From NCBI GenBank assembly GCA_035557095.1, contig DATMEB010000034.1, positions 1-55,039 on the forward strand: 55,039 nucleotides of DNA, in the 5' to 3' direction. The notes beneath the pieces are model-generated. The model saw only the letters and a list, made by a program, of their open reading frames with translations. It ran no database searches and was not told where the DNA came from. This stretch comes from JALZDI01 sp035557095 (lineage in GTDB: Bacteria; Actinomycetota; Actinomycetes; Propionibacteriales; Nocardioidaceae). This document shows positions 25,758 to 34,853 of this stretch, one piece after another; position 1 is the first letter of the stretch, and each line of letters begins with the position of its first letter. A program made the position numbers and the translations under genes.

Positions 25758-26850
25758 CTTCGCCCCTTCCGCTGGTGGCCTGCATGGCACTCGGATGCGA
25801 CTGCCTCGCTGGTACGGCGCGCACGATCTCCAGCATGCCGCGCTTCTCGGTGAACAGGATGAAGCTTCCGGCCACGGTGATGAGCGCGCCGACGACGAAC
25901 TCCGTGCCTGGCCAGTCGAAGGTGAACAGGAACAGCCACAGGAGGGCCAGCGGGCCGTAGAGCGCCGCGATGGCCTGCCCGCGGCCCACCCCGATCAGCG
26001 GGAACGACTTGTACCAGGAGACGTAGCAGAAGGCGAACGTCAGGCCCATCAGCACGAGCATGAGCCACACAGCCGGGTTGGACAGGGCTGCACCCAGGGC
26101 GGCGCCGAACGCGTCACCCGCGAGCAGCAGGGTGACCGGCACGCCGATGACCACCCAGATCCCCACCTCGTAGGTGAACCGCAGGGTCAGGCCGACGTCG
26201 GGGTCGCTGACGTCCAGGGCACGTCCGGCGATGGCACCCTCGAGGCCCCACCCGACGAACGTCGCCACGCCCGCGAGGTAGCCGACCCATCCGGCGGTGC
26301 CTGTACCGGTGAGCTCACCGATCAGACCCGGTGTGAAGATCACGACCCCGCCCACGACGATGACGATGATGCCGACGGCCGCCCGCGACGTGATGCGCTC
26401 GTGGTACCAGATGCGTGCGGCGACGGCGCCGACGATGGGGTAGAGCAGGCCGGACACGGCGGCGAACTGCGGGCCCACGTAGACGATCGCCACGTAGGTG
26501 CCGAAGATCGCGAGTCCCCCTGCGAGGCCGGCCGGCAGGTACCAGGCGGAGATCCGGCGCTGGCGGAGAGTGCGGACGTAGTCGCGTGTCTTGCCGAGCA
26601 CTCCGACCCAGATGAACATCGCGAGGAGTACCGCCACCGAGTTCAGGAACGCGACGACCATGGAGGCCAGGAGCAGCTGCCCGGTCGACTCCGTCAGGCT
26701 GACGAAGGGTTCCTCGAAGTAGACCGCGTAACCCGGCACGTACCAGGCGCCCCACAGGACCGCGCACCAGAGCGCCCAGATGAAGCCCCAGCGCACCTGG
26801 CGGTTGCGGTAGTCCGTTCTCAGTTGCTCAGTCCTGCCAACGTCGAGCAT
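25750..26850 (-). CDS. DMT-superfamily (EamA-like) permease
   Basis: 366 residues with about ten hydrophobic helices arranged as two five-helix repeats, a pattern of drug/metabolite transporters. The first helix begins WGFIWALWCAVLWGAWYVPGY, and a second-half repeat ends FVVGALITVAGSFILF. It heads the operon containing two small genes and tdm, so a methylated amine or TMAO is the likely substrate; similar permeases occur near tmm/tdm in marine bacteria. Substrate and direction (uptake or export) are inferred only from context. Confidence 0.82.
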   Translation of the reverse strand: MLDVGRTEQLRTDYRNRQVRWGFIWALWCAVLWGAWYVPGYAVYFEEPFVSLTESTGQLLLASMVVAFLNSVAVLLAMFIWVGVLGKTRDYVRTLRQRRISAWYLPAGLAGGLAIFGTYVAIVYVGPQFAAVSGLLYPIVGAVAARIWYHERITSRAAVGIIVIVVGGVVIFTPGLIGELTGTGTAGWVGYLAGVATFVGWGLEGAIAGRALDVSDPDVGLTLRFTYEVGIWVVIGVPVTLLLAGDAFGAALGAALSNPAVWLMLVLMGLTFAFCYVSWYKSFPLIGVGRGQAIAALYGPLALLWLFLFTFDWPGTEFVVGALITVAGSFILFTEKRGMLEIVRAVPARQSHPSAMQATSGRGEDA

Positions 26851-26981
26851 GGTCGGTCCTCACAGTCTGGTCCGCTGTGGAGGCGCCGGACTGCGATGGT
26901 GCGGCGCCTGGTGGTGGGCTGTGCGCGAGAGTGCCGGCCTAACCATCGGTCGGCTCAGGATCATGCTGCTTTCGTGGTCAT

Positions 26982-27005
26982 ATGTAAACCCCTAAGACGA
27001 AACAA
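26982..27005. promoter_or_regulatory. Weak GTAAAC / CTAAGA-AAAC element upstream of the tdm operon
   Basis: ATGTAAACCCCTAAGACGAAAC lies in the 196-bp gap between fhs and the permease gene. It shares GTAAAC and the trailing CTAAGA..AAAC with the sites at 18466 and 33960, but lacks the central GT and the inverted ends, so it may be a degenerate member of the same group. Confidence 0.25.
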
Positions 27006-27046
27006 AGTTGCAGAACATTAAACCCTGTCGCACCGATCTCTGCCGA

Positions 27047-28744
27047 TCAGGACAGCCCGACGAGCTCTCCGTTCTCGTCGAGGTCGATGCGGAAGGCCGC
27101 AGGCGACTTGCCCAGCCCCGGCATCGTGCGCATGTCTCCGCAGATGGGGTAGACGAAGCCGGCGCCGACCGAGGCGCGTACCTCGCGGACCGGGAGGGTC
27201 CAGCCGGTGGGTGCGCCCTTGAGCGTGGGGTCGGAGGAGATCGACAGGTGGGTCTTCGCGATGCACACGGGGAGGTGGCCGAAGCCCGCGTCCTCGTAGG
27301 TCTGCAGCTGCCGGGCCGCCTGTGCCGAGTAGTCCACCCCGTCGGCGCCGTACACCTTGGTGGCCACGGTCTCGATCTTCTCCCTGAGACTGGCGCTGTC
27401 CTGGTAGAGCATCCGGAAGTCGGTGTCCTCCTCGGCCGCCTCGGCGACGGCTTCGGCGAGCTCCGCCGCACCCTTGCCCCCGTCGGCGAAGTTCGTGCAC
27501 ACCGCGCTGCGTGCGCCCATCTCGTCGGCAACCTGTCGGATCACGTCGTGCTCGGACGCGAAGTCGCCGGGGAAGGCGTTCACCGCGACGACGGGGGAGA
27601 CCCCGTGCAGACGGATGTTCTCGATCTGCTTGCGCAGGTTGGCGGCTCCTGCCAGCACGTCCTCGGGGCTCTCCCTGAGCATGTCCTCGGGGAGGGGCTT
27701 GCCGGCGACCACCTTGTACTTGCCGGAGTGCGCCTTCAACGCGCGCACGGTCGCGACGACGACGGCCGCGTCCGGGGTCAGTCCCGAGGTCCGGCACTTG
27801 ATGTTGAAGAAGCGCTCGGCACCCATGTCGGCGCCGAAGCCGGCCTCGGTGACGAGGTAGTCGCCGCCGTGGATGCCGATGCGGTCGGCGACGACCGAGG
27901 AGTTGCCGGTGGCGATGTTGCCGAACGGCCCGGCGTGCACGAGGACCGGCGTGTTCTCGAGGGTCTGCATGAGGTTGGGTTTGATGGCCTCGCGGAGCAG
28001 GACGGCCATCGACCCCGCCACCTGCAGCTGCTCGGCGGTGACCGGCTCGCCGTCCACGTTGTAGCCGACCACGATGCGGCCGAGTCGCGCTCGAAGGTCC
28101 TCCAGCGAGGTGGTCAGCGCGAGCGCGGCCATGACCTCGGACGCCGCGGTGATGTCGAAGCCGGTCTGGCGTGGGACGCCGTCGCCGCGACCGCCGAGAC
28201 CCACGACGACGTTGCGCAGCGCTCGGTCGTTGACGTCGAGGACCCGCCGCCAGGTGATGTTGTGCTGGTCGAGGCGCAGCTCGTTGCCCTGGTGGAGGTG
28301 GTTGTCGATGACGGCCGCCAGCAGGTTGTGCGCGGCGGTGACCGCGTGTACGTCGCCGGTGAGGTGCAGGTTGAGTGTCTCCATCGGCACCACCTGGCTG
28401 TAGCCTCCGCCGGCCGCGCCGCCCTTGATCCCGAACGTCGGGCCCATCGACGGTTGCCGGATCGCCACCGTCGCCCGCTTCCCGATGTGCTTGAAGCCCT
28501 GGCCCAGCCCCACGGTCGTCGTGGTCTTGCCCTCACCCAGCGGGGTCGGGGTGATCGCGCTGACCACGACATACTTCGCCTTCGGCCGGTCGGCCAGCTC
28601 GTCGATCGCGCCGAGGCTGACCTTCGTGACGTCGCTGCCGTACGGCTCCAGCAGGTGGGTCGGCAGCCCCATGTCCCCGGCGATGTCGTCGACGGGCTTC
28701 AGCGCTGCTGCTCGGGCGATGTCCAGGTCACTGGGGAATGCCAT
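27047..28744 (-). CDS. fhs: Formate--tetrahydrofolate ligase
   Basis: Interconverts 10-formyl-THF + ADP + Pi with formate + THF + ATP. 565 residues, the family norm. Motifs are ITPTPLGEGKTTTTVGL (nucleotide loop, near residue 65), MGPTFGIKGGAAGGGYSQV, VVGLGGRGDGVPRQTGFDITAASEVMA and the late PICGDMRTMPGLGKSPAA. It starts 12 bp after the fused mgdCD gene with AGGAG upstream, so it is co-transcribed with the N-methylglutamate dehydrogenase genes. In methylamine use it would run in the direction of formate release, recovering ATP from C1 units passed on by FolD. Confidence 0.95.
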   Translation of the reverse strand: MAFPSDLDIARAAALKPVDDIAGDMGLPTHLLEPYGSDVTKVSLGAIDELADRPKAKYVVVSAITPTPLGEGKTTTTVGLGQGFKHIGKRATVAIRQPSMGPTFGIKGGAAGGGYSQVVPMETLNLHLTGDVHAVTAAHNLLAAVIDNHLHQGNELRLDQHNITWRRVLDVNDRALRNVVVGLGGRGDGVPRQTGFDITAASEVMAALALTTSLEDLRARLGRIVVGYNVDGEPVTAEQLQVAGSMAVLLREAIKPNLMQTLENTPVLVHAGPFGNIATGNSSVVADRIGIHGGDYLVTEAGFGADMGAERFFNIKCRTSGLTPDAAVVVATVRALKAHSGKYKVVAGKPLPEDMLRESPEDVLAGAANLRKQIENIRLHGVSPVVAVNAFPGDFASEHDVIRQVADEMGARSAVCTNFADGGKGAAELAEAVAEAAEEDTDFRMLYQDSASLREKIETVATKVYGADGVDYSAQAARQLQTYEDAGFGHLPVCIAKTHLSISSDPTLKGAPTGWTLPVREVRASVGAGFVYPICGDMRTMPGLGKSPAAFRIDLDENGELVGLS

Positions 28745-28756
28745 GGCGCCTTCTCC

Positions 28757-31700
28757 TCACAGGGTCGGTGATGTCGGGCAGGTGTCGACCTTGATGCCGA
28801 ACTCGCCGCCCGCGTCGAGCAACGCGTCGAACAGGTACTGGCCGGACGAGCGTTCGCAGTGCAGCAGGTAGCTGGGCACCCCCGCCTCGTCGGCGCGGAC
28901 CACGTCGGTGACCAGCTTGGCCACTGAGGTCCGGAAGGCGGCGCCGTCGGGGATGAAGTCGTCGGACAGGTCCACGCCGCAGACTTTCGCCAGCAGGTCG
29001 GAGGCGTGCGTGCCGGTCAGGCGGACCAGCGCGCGGCCGTGGGTCAGGTCGATGACCGAGGCGAACTCCGCGGACTCCTCGGCCGTGCCCCGAAGCCGGG
29101 TCAGCAGCTTGTCCTGCTCGCCGATCCCTGCCAGCACGAGCCATTCGCCCGGCCCCGAGCCGACGACCAGGCTGGCGTCGGCGTCGCGGGCGGTCCGACC
29201 GAACCGGGTGCCCAGTCCGGCCGCGAGCTTGCCGTCCGGCTCGGCGCGGACGGCGACCTTCGCCAGCGGCGTGTAGTCGGCCAGGGTGAGGGCCTGTCTG
29301 AGGGCTGCCTCGCTGTGCTGCGCGCCGACCTCCCAGCCGACGGCCGTCGTCACCGGGTCACCGGGCGCGATGGGGCTGCGTGCGACCGGTGGGGCCTGTG
29401 GCCGCAGTCCGGGGGCAGGGGTGTCGATCTTCTGCCGCTCCCCTTCGGGGTCCACGTGCGCAAGGCTCTCGGTCACGCGGGCCTCGATGTGCCTTTCGTC
29501 GGGGAGCCGGACGGTGAGCTTGGTTCCCGGAACGGAGATCGCCTTGTCGACCTGAGCCAGGCAGATCGACCTGTTCAGGGTCGGTGACATCCGGCTGGAG
29601 GTGATGCGGCCGGCGATGGTGCCGTCGTCGGAGAGAATCTGGCTGGCCTCCGGTGGCACGACCCGCGGGTCGAGTGGCTGCACCCCGACCAGGCGGCTGC
29701 CGTCCTCGGACTCGTGCTGCCAGCCCAGCTCCGGCTTGCCGACGAAGTCGTCCTTGTCGAGCTTGACCGCCCAGTCCAGTCCGGCGCTGTAGGCCTTGGT
29801 GAGGCCGTCGGTGTCCTGGCCGACGATCAGGTGGCCCTTCTCCAGGCGCAGGATGCGCTGGGCCTCGACACCGAACGGGGCGACGCCGAGGTCGCGGCCG
29901 TGCTCGAGGAGCGCCTCCCACACGTGCAGTCCGTAGCCGGCGGGCACGTGCAGCTCGTACGACAGCTCACCGGTGAAACCGATTCGCCAGATCACGCAGT
30001 CGTCGACTCCGGCGACGCGGCCGGTACGCACCTGCATGTAGCCGAACGCCTCCGCCGAGAGGTCCACACCCTCGGTGAGCCGTCCCACCAGCTCGCGCGA
30101 GCGTGGACCCGCCACGTTGATGCTGGCGTAGCCGGTGGTCACGGGGGTGACGTGGACCTGCCAGTCCGGATGCTCGGTCTGCAGCCAGTTCTCCACCCAC
30201 TCCCACACCATGGCGGCGCCGGAGGAGGTGGTGCTCATCAGGTAATGGTTCTCGTCCAGCCGGCCGGTGACGCCGTCGTCGAGCACCACGCCGTCCTCGG
30301 CGCACATCACGCCGTAGCGCACCCGTCCGATGCCGAGCTTGGACCACTTGTTGACGTACAGCAGGTTCAGCAGCCTGGGCACGTCGGGCCCGCGCAGGTC
30401 CAGCTTGCCGATCGGCGTGACGTCGATGATCCCGACGCCGTCGCGGACGGCGCGGACCTCTGCGGCCGGGTCGCCGTAGTGCTCCGGGCGCATCCATTGC
30501 CCCGCCACCATCTGCTGGGCGTGGTGGTCCTGGTGCCAGCGATGCATCGGCGAGTAGCGAACCGGCTCGAACGTGCGGCCGGCGAGCGCGCCGAGGCTGA
30601 CCGGGACGTACATCGGCCGCCAGGTGGTGGTGCCGGTCTCGGCGATGCTGCGTCCGGTGGCCTGCGCGATCACCGCGATGGTGTTGATCGTCTCCAGCTT
30701 GCCCTGAGTCGGCCCCATGGTCGCGGTGGTGTAGCGCTTGGCCAGCTCTGCCGAGTCGTACCCCTCGGCAACGGCCTCGTAGAGATCCTTCGACGACACG
30801 TCCTCGGAGAGGTCCACCATTCCGTGGGTGTCGCTGCGGAACAGCTCCGGGTGCTCCGGCACCGCGAGCTCCGGCACCGCAGGGTCGTCGACGTTCGGCG
30901 GCGACAGCCGAGCACCGTTGCGGGTCGGCACGGCGCAGAGCTGTGTGTGCCGTCGCGCCAGCGCCCGGTGGGCCCCGATCGTGCCGACGGCCTCGGCATG
31001 CGCACAGAGCTCGTCGAGTGTTCCGTCCCCGGCTATTCCGCCCGTTGCGAGCACGTGGTCGTCACCTCGGCCACCGGGCAGGAACCGCGCAGCCGTGGGG
31101 GAGTAGACGGGAACGTCTCCGGCCATGTTCAGCAGCGAGGTGGGGGCCGTCCACCCGGTCGCGGTGACCAGCAGGTCGGCCTCCACCGACCGCCCGTCCG
31201 CGAGCTCGACCGCACGAACACCGCCGCGGCCACGCACGCGCCTGACGTCCGCGCCCGCCCTGGCATCGGCGACGTGTGCCACCTCCACGCCGGCGTGTCG
31301 CAGGTCCTCCGCGGCGGCATCACCGGAGGAGTTGGCCGTGAGCACGACGGCCCGGTGGCCCGGACGCACCCCGTACAGGTTGACCAGGCGGCGTACGGCA
31401 GTCGACAGCATCACGCCGGGGGTGTCATTGCCGGCGAACACGTACGGCCGCTCGATCAGGCCGGCGGCGACGACCAGCGTCCGTGCGCGGGCCTTGACCA
31501 GTCGCTCACCTGCCCCGGGACGGTCGCGCTCCACCACGGCCATCCAGTTCTCGTCGTAGCGACCAAGGACCGCCGCGTTGCAGAGGACCTCGATCCCCTC
31601 GGTGGAGTGGACCTGCTCGGCCATGGCGGCTGCCGTCGCTGGGTCCTCCCAGCGCAGATGTCCGCCCAGCCGGTACTCCTCCTCGACCAGCATCACCGTC

Positions 31701-32299
31701 GCTCCGGCGCGGGCGGCGGCCAGTGCCGCCGACATTCCCGCGGGACCACCTCCGGCCACCAGGACATCGGGGTGGGCGTAGCGCTTGTCGTGGTAGCCGT
31801 GCGGCGTGTCCGGGAAGATCTCACCCGCGTGCACGAACCGCCGCAGCACGCTCTCGTAGGCGGGCCAGAGAGCCTCTGGCTTCATGAACGTCTTGTAGTA
31901 GAAGCCCGATGGCATGAACCGTCCGGCGAGCTGGTTCACGGCCTTGAGGTCGAAGCGCAACGAGGGCCAGGTGTTCTGCGACGCAACACGCAGCCCTTGC
32001 TCAACCAGCCGGTGCGCGCCACGGACGTTCGGCTCGTCACCCACCTGCACCATGCACCCCGGGTCGTGGAAGCTCGCGGTGAGCAGCCCACGGGGTCGGT
32101 GGTACTTGAAGCTGCGGGAGAACACGCGCTCGCCGGACGCGGCCAGCGCGGACACGATGGTGTCGCCGGGATGCGCGGAGTAGGTCCTGCCGTTCCAGGA
32201 GAACTGCAGGTTCCGCGTTCGGTCGATGGCCTCCCCGGGCCGCTGCGCAATGCGCATGCCGGCACCGGAGCCGCCGCCCTGTGTGCGCCACCGGGTCAT
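28757..32299 (-). CDS. mgdC: N-methylglutamate dehydrogenase, fused alpha-like (MgdC) and gamma-like (MgdD) subunits
   Basis: 1180 residues. In order: a 2Fe-2S-like region (about 30-115), a FAD/NAD-binding fold with VLVAGGGPAGMSAALAAA (179-196), a SoxA-type middle, a GcvT-like tetrahydrofolate domain (about 590-960) with RIGFTGELSYELHV, a Pro-rich linker (about 965-1005), then a complete sarcosine-oxidase-gamma-like domain (about 1005-1180). Separate alpha- and gamma-like subunits are the rule for this complex, so this is a fusion. The ATG at 32299 overlaps the delta-like gene by 4 bp. Context with gmaS-mgsABC favours N-methylglutamate over sarcosine as substrate; heterotetrameric sarcosine oxidase is the alternative. 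Confidence 0.85.
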   Translation of the reverse strand: MTRWRTQGGGSGAGMRIAQRPGEAIDRTRNLQFSWNGRTYSAHPGDTIVSALAASGERVFSRSFKYHRPRGLLTASFHDPGCMVQVGDEPNVRGAHRLVEQGLRVASQNTWPSLRFDLKAVNQLAGRFMPSGFYYKTFMKPEALWPAYESVLRRFVHAGEIFPDTPHGYHDKRYAHPDVLVAGGGPAGMSAALAAARAGATVMLVEEEYRLGGHLRWEDPATAAAMAEQVHSTEGIEVLCNAAVLGRYDENWMAVVERDRPGAGERLVKARARTLVVAAGLIERPYVFAGNDTPGVMLSTAVRRLVNLYGVRPGHRAVVLTANSSGDAAAEDLRHAGVEVAHVADARAGADVRRVRGRGGVRAVELADGRSVEADLLVTATGWTAPTSLLNMAGDVPVYSPTAARFLPGGRGDDHVLATGGIAGDGTLDELCAHAEAVGTIGAHRALARRHTQLCAVPTRNGARLSPPNVDDPAVPELAVPEHPELFRSDTHGMVDLSEDVSSKDLYEAVAEGYDSAELAKRYTTATMGPTQGKLETINTIAVIAQATGRSIAETGTTTWRPMYVPVSLGALAGRTFEPVRYSPMHRWHQDHHAQQMVAGQWMRPEHYGDPAAEVRAVRDGVGIIDVTPIGKLDLRGPDVPRLLNLLYVNKWSKLGIGRVRYGVMCAEDGVVLDDGVTGRLDENHYLMSTTSSGAAMVWEWVENWLQTEHPDWQVHVTPVTTGYASINVAGPRSRELVGRLTEGVDLSAEAFGYMQVRTGRVAGVDDCVIWRIGFTGELSYELHVPAGYGLHVWEALLEHGRDLGVAPFGVEAQRILRLEKGHLIVGQDTDGLTKAYSAGLDWAVKLDKDDFVGKPELGWQHESEDGSRLVGVQPLDPRVVPPEASQILSDDGTIAGRITSSRMSPTLNRSICLAQVDKAISVPGTKLTVRLPDERHIEARVTESLAHVDPEGERQKIDTPAPGLRPQAPPVARSPIAPGDPVTTAVGWEVGAQHSEAALRQALTLADYTPLAKVAVRAEPDGKLAAGLGTRFGRTARDADASLVVGSGPGEWLVLAGIGEQDKLLTRLRGTAEESAEFASVIDLTHGRALVRLTGTHASDLLAKVCGVDLSDDFIPDGAAFRTSVAKLVTDVVRADEAGVPSYLLHCERSSGQYLFDALLDAGGEFGIKVDTCPTSPTL

Positions 32300-32547
32300 C
32301 GGGTTCCCTCCACGAGGTGGTTCTCGTTGCTCACCGTGTGCCGGCGGAGCCGGAAGAAGCGGCGGCAGCCTGCGGTGTGGTACCAGTTCTCCTCCACCCA
32401 GCCGGCCTCGTTACGGCGGAAGTACAGGTAGCGACGCCACTCCCGCGGCGTGCTGGAGGACGCGTCCGGTCGCGACACCACCTCGCCGTGGTGACGGAAC
32501 TCGGTCACGTTGCGAGGTCCGCACCACGGACAGGGAAGCTGAATCAT
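32296..32547 (-). CDS. mgdB: N-methylglutamate dehydrogenase delta-like subunit (SoxD homologue)
   Basis: 83-residue zinc-binding small subunit. LPCPWCGPRNVTEF at the N-terminus and WYHTAGCRRFFRLRRHT near the end are the hallmark metal-ligand and core segments of sarcosine oxidase delta subunits. It starts 21 bp after mgdA and its stop overlaps mgdCD, preserving the B-D-A-G gene order of sarcosine oxidase and the A-B-C-D order of mgd operons. Confidence 0.88.
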   Translation of the reverse strand: MIQLPCPWCGPRNVTEFRHHGEVVSRPDASSSTPREWRRYLYFRRNEAGWVEENWYHTAGCRRFFRLRRHTVSNENHLVEGTR

Positions 32548-32568
32548 CTACGGGTCCTCTCCAAGAGC

Positions 32569-33876
32569 TCAGTGGCCGACCGCGGCCGCACCCTTCTCAC
32601 CGACCAGCCGCCCGGCGTCGAAGCGATCGAGGCCGAAGGAGGAGATGATCTGCGGCGGTCGCTGGTTGGCCACGCAGTCGGCCATCGCCTCCCCCGACAC
32701 CGGCCCGGCCTTGAAGCCGTAGGTGCCCCAGCCGACGTCGACGTAGAAGCCCTCCACCGGGGTCGGCCCCATGATCGGTGAGTAGTCGGGTGTCATGTCG
32801 CACAGCCCGGCCCACTGGCGTAGCAGCCGCATCTTCGACACCGCCGGCATCAGCTCCAGCACGTGACCGGCCAGTCCTTCGGCGAACTCCAGCGACCCAC
32901 GCATCGAGTACGACGTGAACGGGTCCACGCTGGCCCCGAACACCAGCTCACCTCTGTCCGTCTGGCTGACGTACACGTGCAGCGTTCCCGACACCACCAC
33001 CGTGCCCAGGAACGGCCGAACCGGCTCGGTCACGGCGGCTTGCAGCGGTGAGGTGGTGACGGGCAGGTCCACGCCGGCCATGTCGCTGATCAGGCTGGAC
33101 CAGCCGGCGGTGCAGTTGACCACCACCGGTGTGGAGATCCGCCCACGGCTCGTGTTCACTCCGGTTACGCGGCCGTGCTGGGTGTCGATCCCGAGCACCT
33201 CGGTGTTCTGGTGCAGGTGCACGCCCAGGGAGTCGGCGGCCCGGGCGTACCCCCACACCACCGCGTCGTGCCGGATGATGCCGCCCGGCGGGTGGTAGAG
33301 CGCGCCCAGCACCGGGTACCGCGCCTCTGCCGAGGTGTCCAGGTATGGCACCAGCTTCTTGATCTCGGCGGGGTCGATGACCTCCGAGTCCACGCCCTGC
33401 ATCTTGTTGACCTCGGCTCGCCAGCGCATGGTGCGCAGCGAGCTGTCGTTGTGCGCGAGGGTCAGGTGCCCGCGACGGGAGAACATCACGTTGAAGTTCA
33501 GGTCGGCGGCCAGGTGCTGGTACAGGTGCAGCGACCGGTCGTAGAACCGCACGCCCTCCGGGGTCAGGTAGTTCGACCGCAGAATCGCGGTGTTGCGACC
33601 CGAACCGCCGCCACCGAGGTACCCCTTGTCCAGCACGGCGATGTCGCGGATCCCGTGGTTGGCCGCCAGGTAGTACGCGGTGGCGAGTCCGTGTACGCCG
33701 CCACCGATGATGACCGCGTCGTAGCTGTCCTCGATCGGATGCTCACGCCAAGCACGCGGCCAGCGCGAGCCCGAGACCCCGTGACGCAGCAGGCGCCACG
33801 CCGAGTAGCGGGACGCTCTGCCGTTCCTCCTGCGGCGACTGCTCGCCGCCGAATGCCCCACTCCACCGCGGCTCAT
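32569..33876 (-). CDS. mgdA: N-methylglutamate dehydrogenase beta-like subunit (SoxB homologue)
   Basis: 435-residue FAD/FMN flavoprotein that carries the amine-oxidising site. A basic N-terminal extension leads to DAVIIGGGVHGLATAYYLAANHG (dinucleotide binding, about residues 53-75), then GGGGSGRNTAILRSNYLTPEG, GALYHPPGGIIRHDAVVWGYA and a C-terminal GWGTYGFKAGPVSGEAMADC. ATG 33876 has GGGAGA upstream. First gene of mgdA-mgdB-mgdCD-fhs. Oxidises N-methylglutamate to glutamate, passing the methylene group to folate bound by the alpha-like subunit. Confidence 0.88.
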   Translation of the reverse strand: MSRGGVGHSAASSRRRRNGRASRYSAWRLLRHGVSGSRWPRAWREHPIEDSYDAVIIGGGVHGLATAYYLAANHGIRDIAVLDKGYLGGGGSGRNTAILRSNYLTPEGVRFYDRSLHLYQHLAADLNFNVMFSRRGHLTLAHNDSSLRTMRWRAEVNKMQGVDSEVIDPAEIKKLVPYLDTSAEARYPVLGALYHPPGGIIRHDAVVWGYARAADSLGVHLHQNTEVLGIDTQHGRVTGVNTSRGRISTPVVVNCTAGWSSLISDMAGVDLPVTTSPLQAAVTEPVRPFLGTVVVSGTLHVYVSQTDRGELVFGASVDPFTSYSMRGSLEFAEGLAGHVLELMPAVSKMRLLRQWAGLCDMTPDYSPIMGPTPVEGFYVDVGWGTYGFKAGPVSGEAMADCVANQRPPQIISSFGLDRFDAGRLVGEKGAAAVGH

Positions 33877-33959
33877 ACAGGTTTCTCCCAGGCGCGCTCG
33901 TGTGCCCGGCCCGTGTGATCGGGCCGCAAGGCCGTACGCCCGGCACGCTACAACGCGTC

Positions 33960-33976
33960 AGTGAACGTTGTCCACT
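33960..33976. promoter_or_regulatory. AGTRAAC-type palindromic site upstream of mgdA
   Basis: AGTGAACGTTGTCCACT is an imperfect palindrome (AGTG-AC / GT-CACT arms), 84 bp before mgdA and just after the stop of the XRE-cupin gene. It matches AGTRAAC-N3-GT-N4-T, shared with the sites before folD/tmm and gmaS. The neighbouring XRE-cupin protein is the likeliest ligand. Confidence 0.5.
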
Positions 33977-33997
33977 AACGAGAAACGGCCATCGAGC

Positions 33998-34624
33998 TCA
34001 GCCGCCAGGGTTGACCGACTTCACCGCAAGGAACTGGATCGGCAGCGTGATCAACTCGCCAGGACCGTGCATGACCTCGCCCACGAACTGCATCGCGTCG
34101 CCCGGCTCGAGCAGGTAGCGGGCGCTTCCGTAGCAGTACTCCATCTTCCCCGAGATCATGAAGATCAGCTCGGTGCCGGCGTGCTGGTACAGCGGGAACA
34201 TCTCCGTGCGTTCCGTCAGCGTGATGAGCATCGGCTCGAGACTGTCGTGCGGCGCGCGCATCGTGCCCAGCAGCTGGTAGCGGTGCCCGGGCCCGGACCC
34301 GCGATGGTGGATGTCGAACCCACTGCCCGCCTTGACGAAGACCAGGTCCTGCTCCTCGGAGAGCCCACGGAAGAACGCGGTAACCGGGACGGACAAGGCC
34401 TCGGAGAGACGTGCGAGCGTGGCCAGGCTGGGGGATGCCTGCATGTTCTCGATCTTGGACAGCATGCCCTTGGACAGTCCGCTCTCGGTGGCCAGCCTGC
34501 CGACCGTCCAGCCGTGCTGGAGCCGGAACTCCCGGACACGGTCGGCGATCACCGCGCCCAGCGCCTCTTCCGGACCCGCCGCCTCGTCGGGCTCCGTCAG
34601 CGTCGGGTCCACGTCTTCTGCCAT
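33998..34624 (-). CDS. XRE-family regulator with C-terminal cupin domain
   Basis: 208 residues from ATG 34624, which has GGAGGAAAG upstream. The N-terminal helix-turn-helix is VREFRLQHGWTVGRLATESGLSKGMLSKIENMQASPSLATLARLSEAL (about residues 30-78). The cupin sensor (about 120-208) includes FPLYQHAGTELIFMISGKMEY and YLLEPGDAMQF, the usual two cupin motifs. This architecture matches PuuR, which controls gamma-glutamylated amine catabolism in E. coli. It is divergent from gmaS and directly upstream of the mgd operon, so it is the obvious regulator of both. Confidence 0.9.
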   Translation of the reverse strand: MAEDVDPTLTEPDEAAGPEEALGAVIADRVREFRLQHGWTVGRLATESGLSKGMLSKIENMQASPSLATLARLSEALSVPVTAFFRGLSEEQDLVFVKAGSGFDIHHRGSGPGHRYQLLGTMRAPHDSLEPMLITLTERTEMFPLYQHAGTELIFMISGKMEYCYGSARYLLEPGDAMQFVGEVMHGPGELITLPIQFLAVKSVNPGG

Positions 34625-34766
34625 TGTTCGCCACTTTCCTCCGGGTCGACGGCGACCCGTGGTGATCGCTTCGAACCGGCACCACTCTAACCCTTCCCCG
34701 GCCGCGCTCGGCGATGCGCGCTGCGCTCCGGGCGGCACGGGTGGCCGGCGACCCTTGTATCCCCAG

Positions 34767-34783
34767 ACGATACTGTGTTTACT
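34767..34783. promoter_or_regulatory. AGTRAAC-type site upstream of gmaS
   Basis: Read on the minus strand this is AGTAAACACAGTATCGT, matching AGTRAAC-N3-GT-N4-T. It lies 71 bp before gmaS and 143 bp before the divergent XRE-cupin gene, a position suited to joint control. Confidence 0.45.
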
Positions 34784-34853
34784 GTCGTGGACTTCAACGT
34801 GTCTGCTAGGTCACAGCGTCCCAGCGGTGCAGGCCGGACAAGGAGGCGAACAG

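Noticed and set aside
29714..32431. 905-codon plus-strand open frame
   Set aside because: Fully antisense to mgdCD, low-complexity composition with no recognisable domain; the minus strand encodes the fused dehydrogenase subunit.
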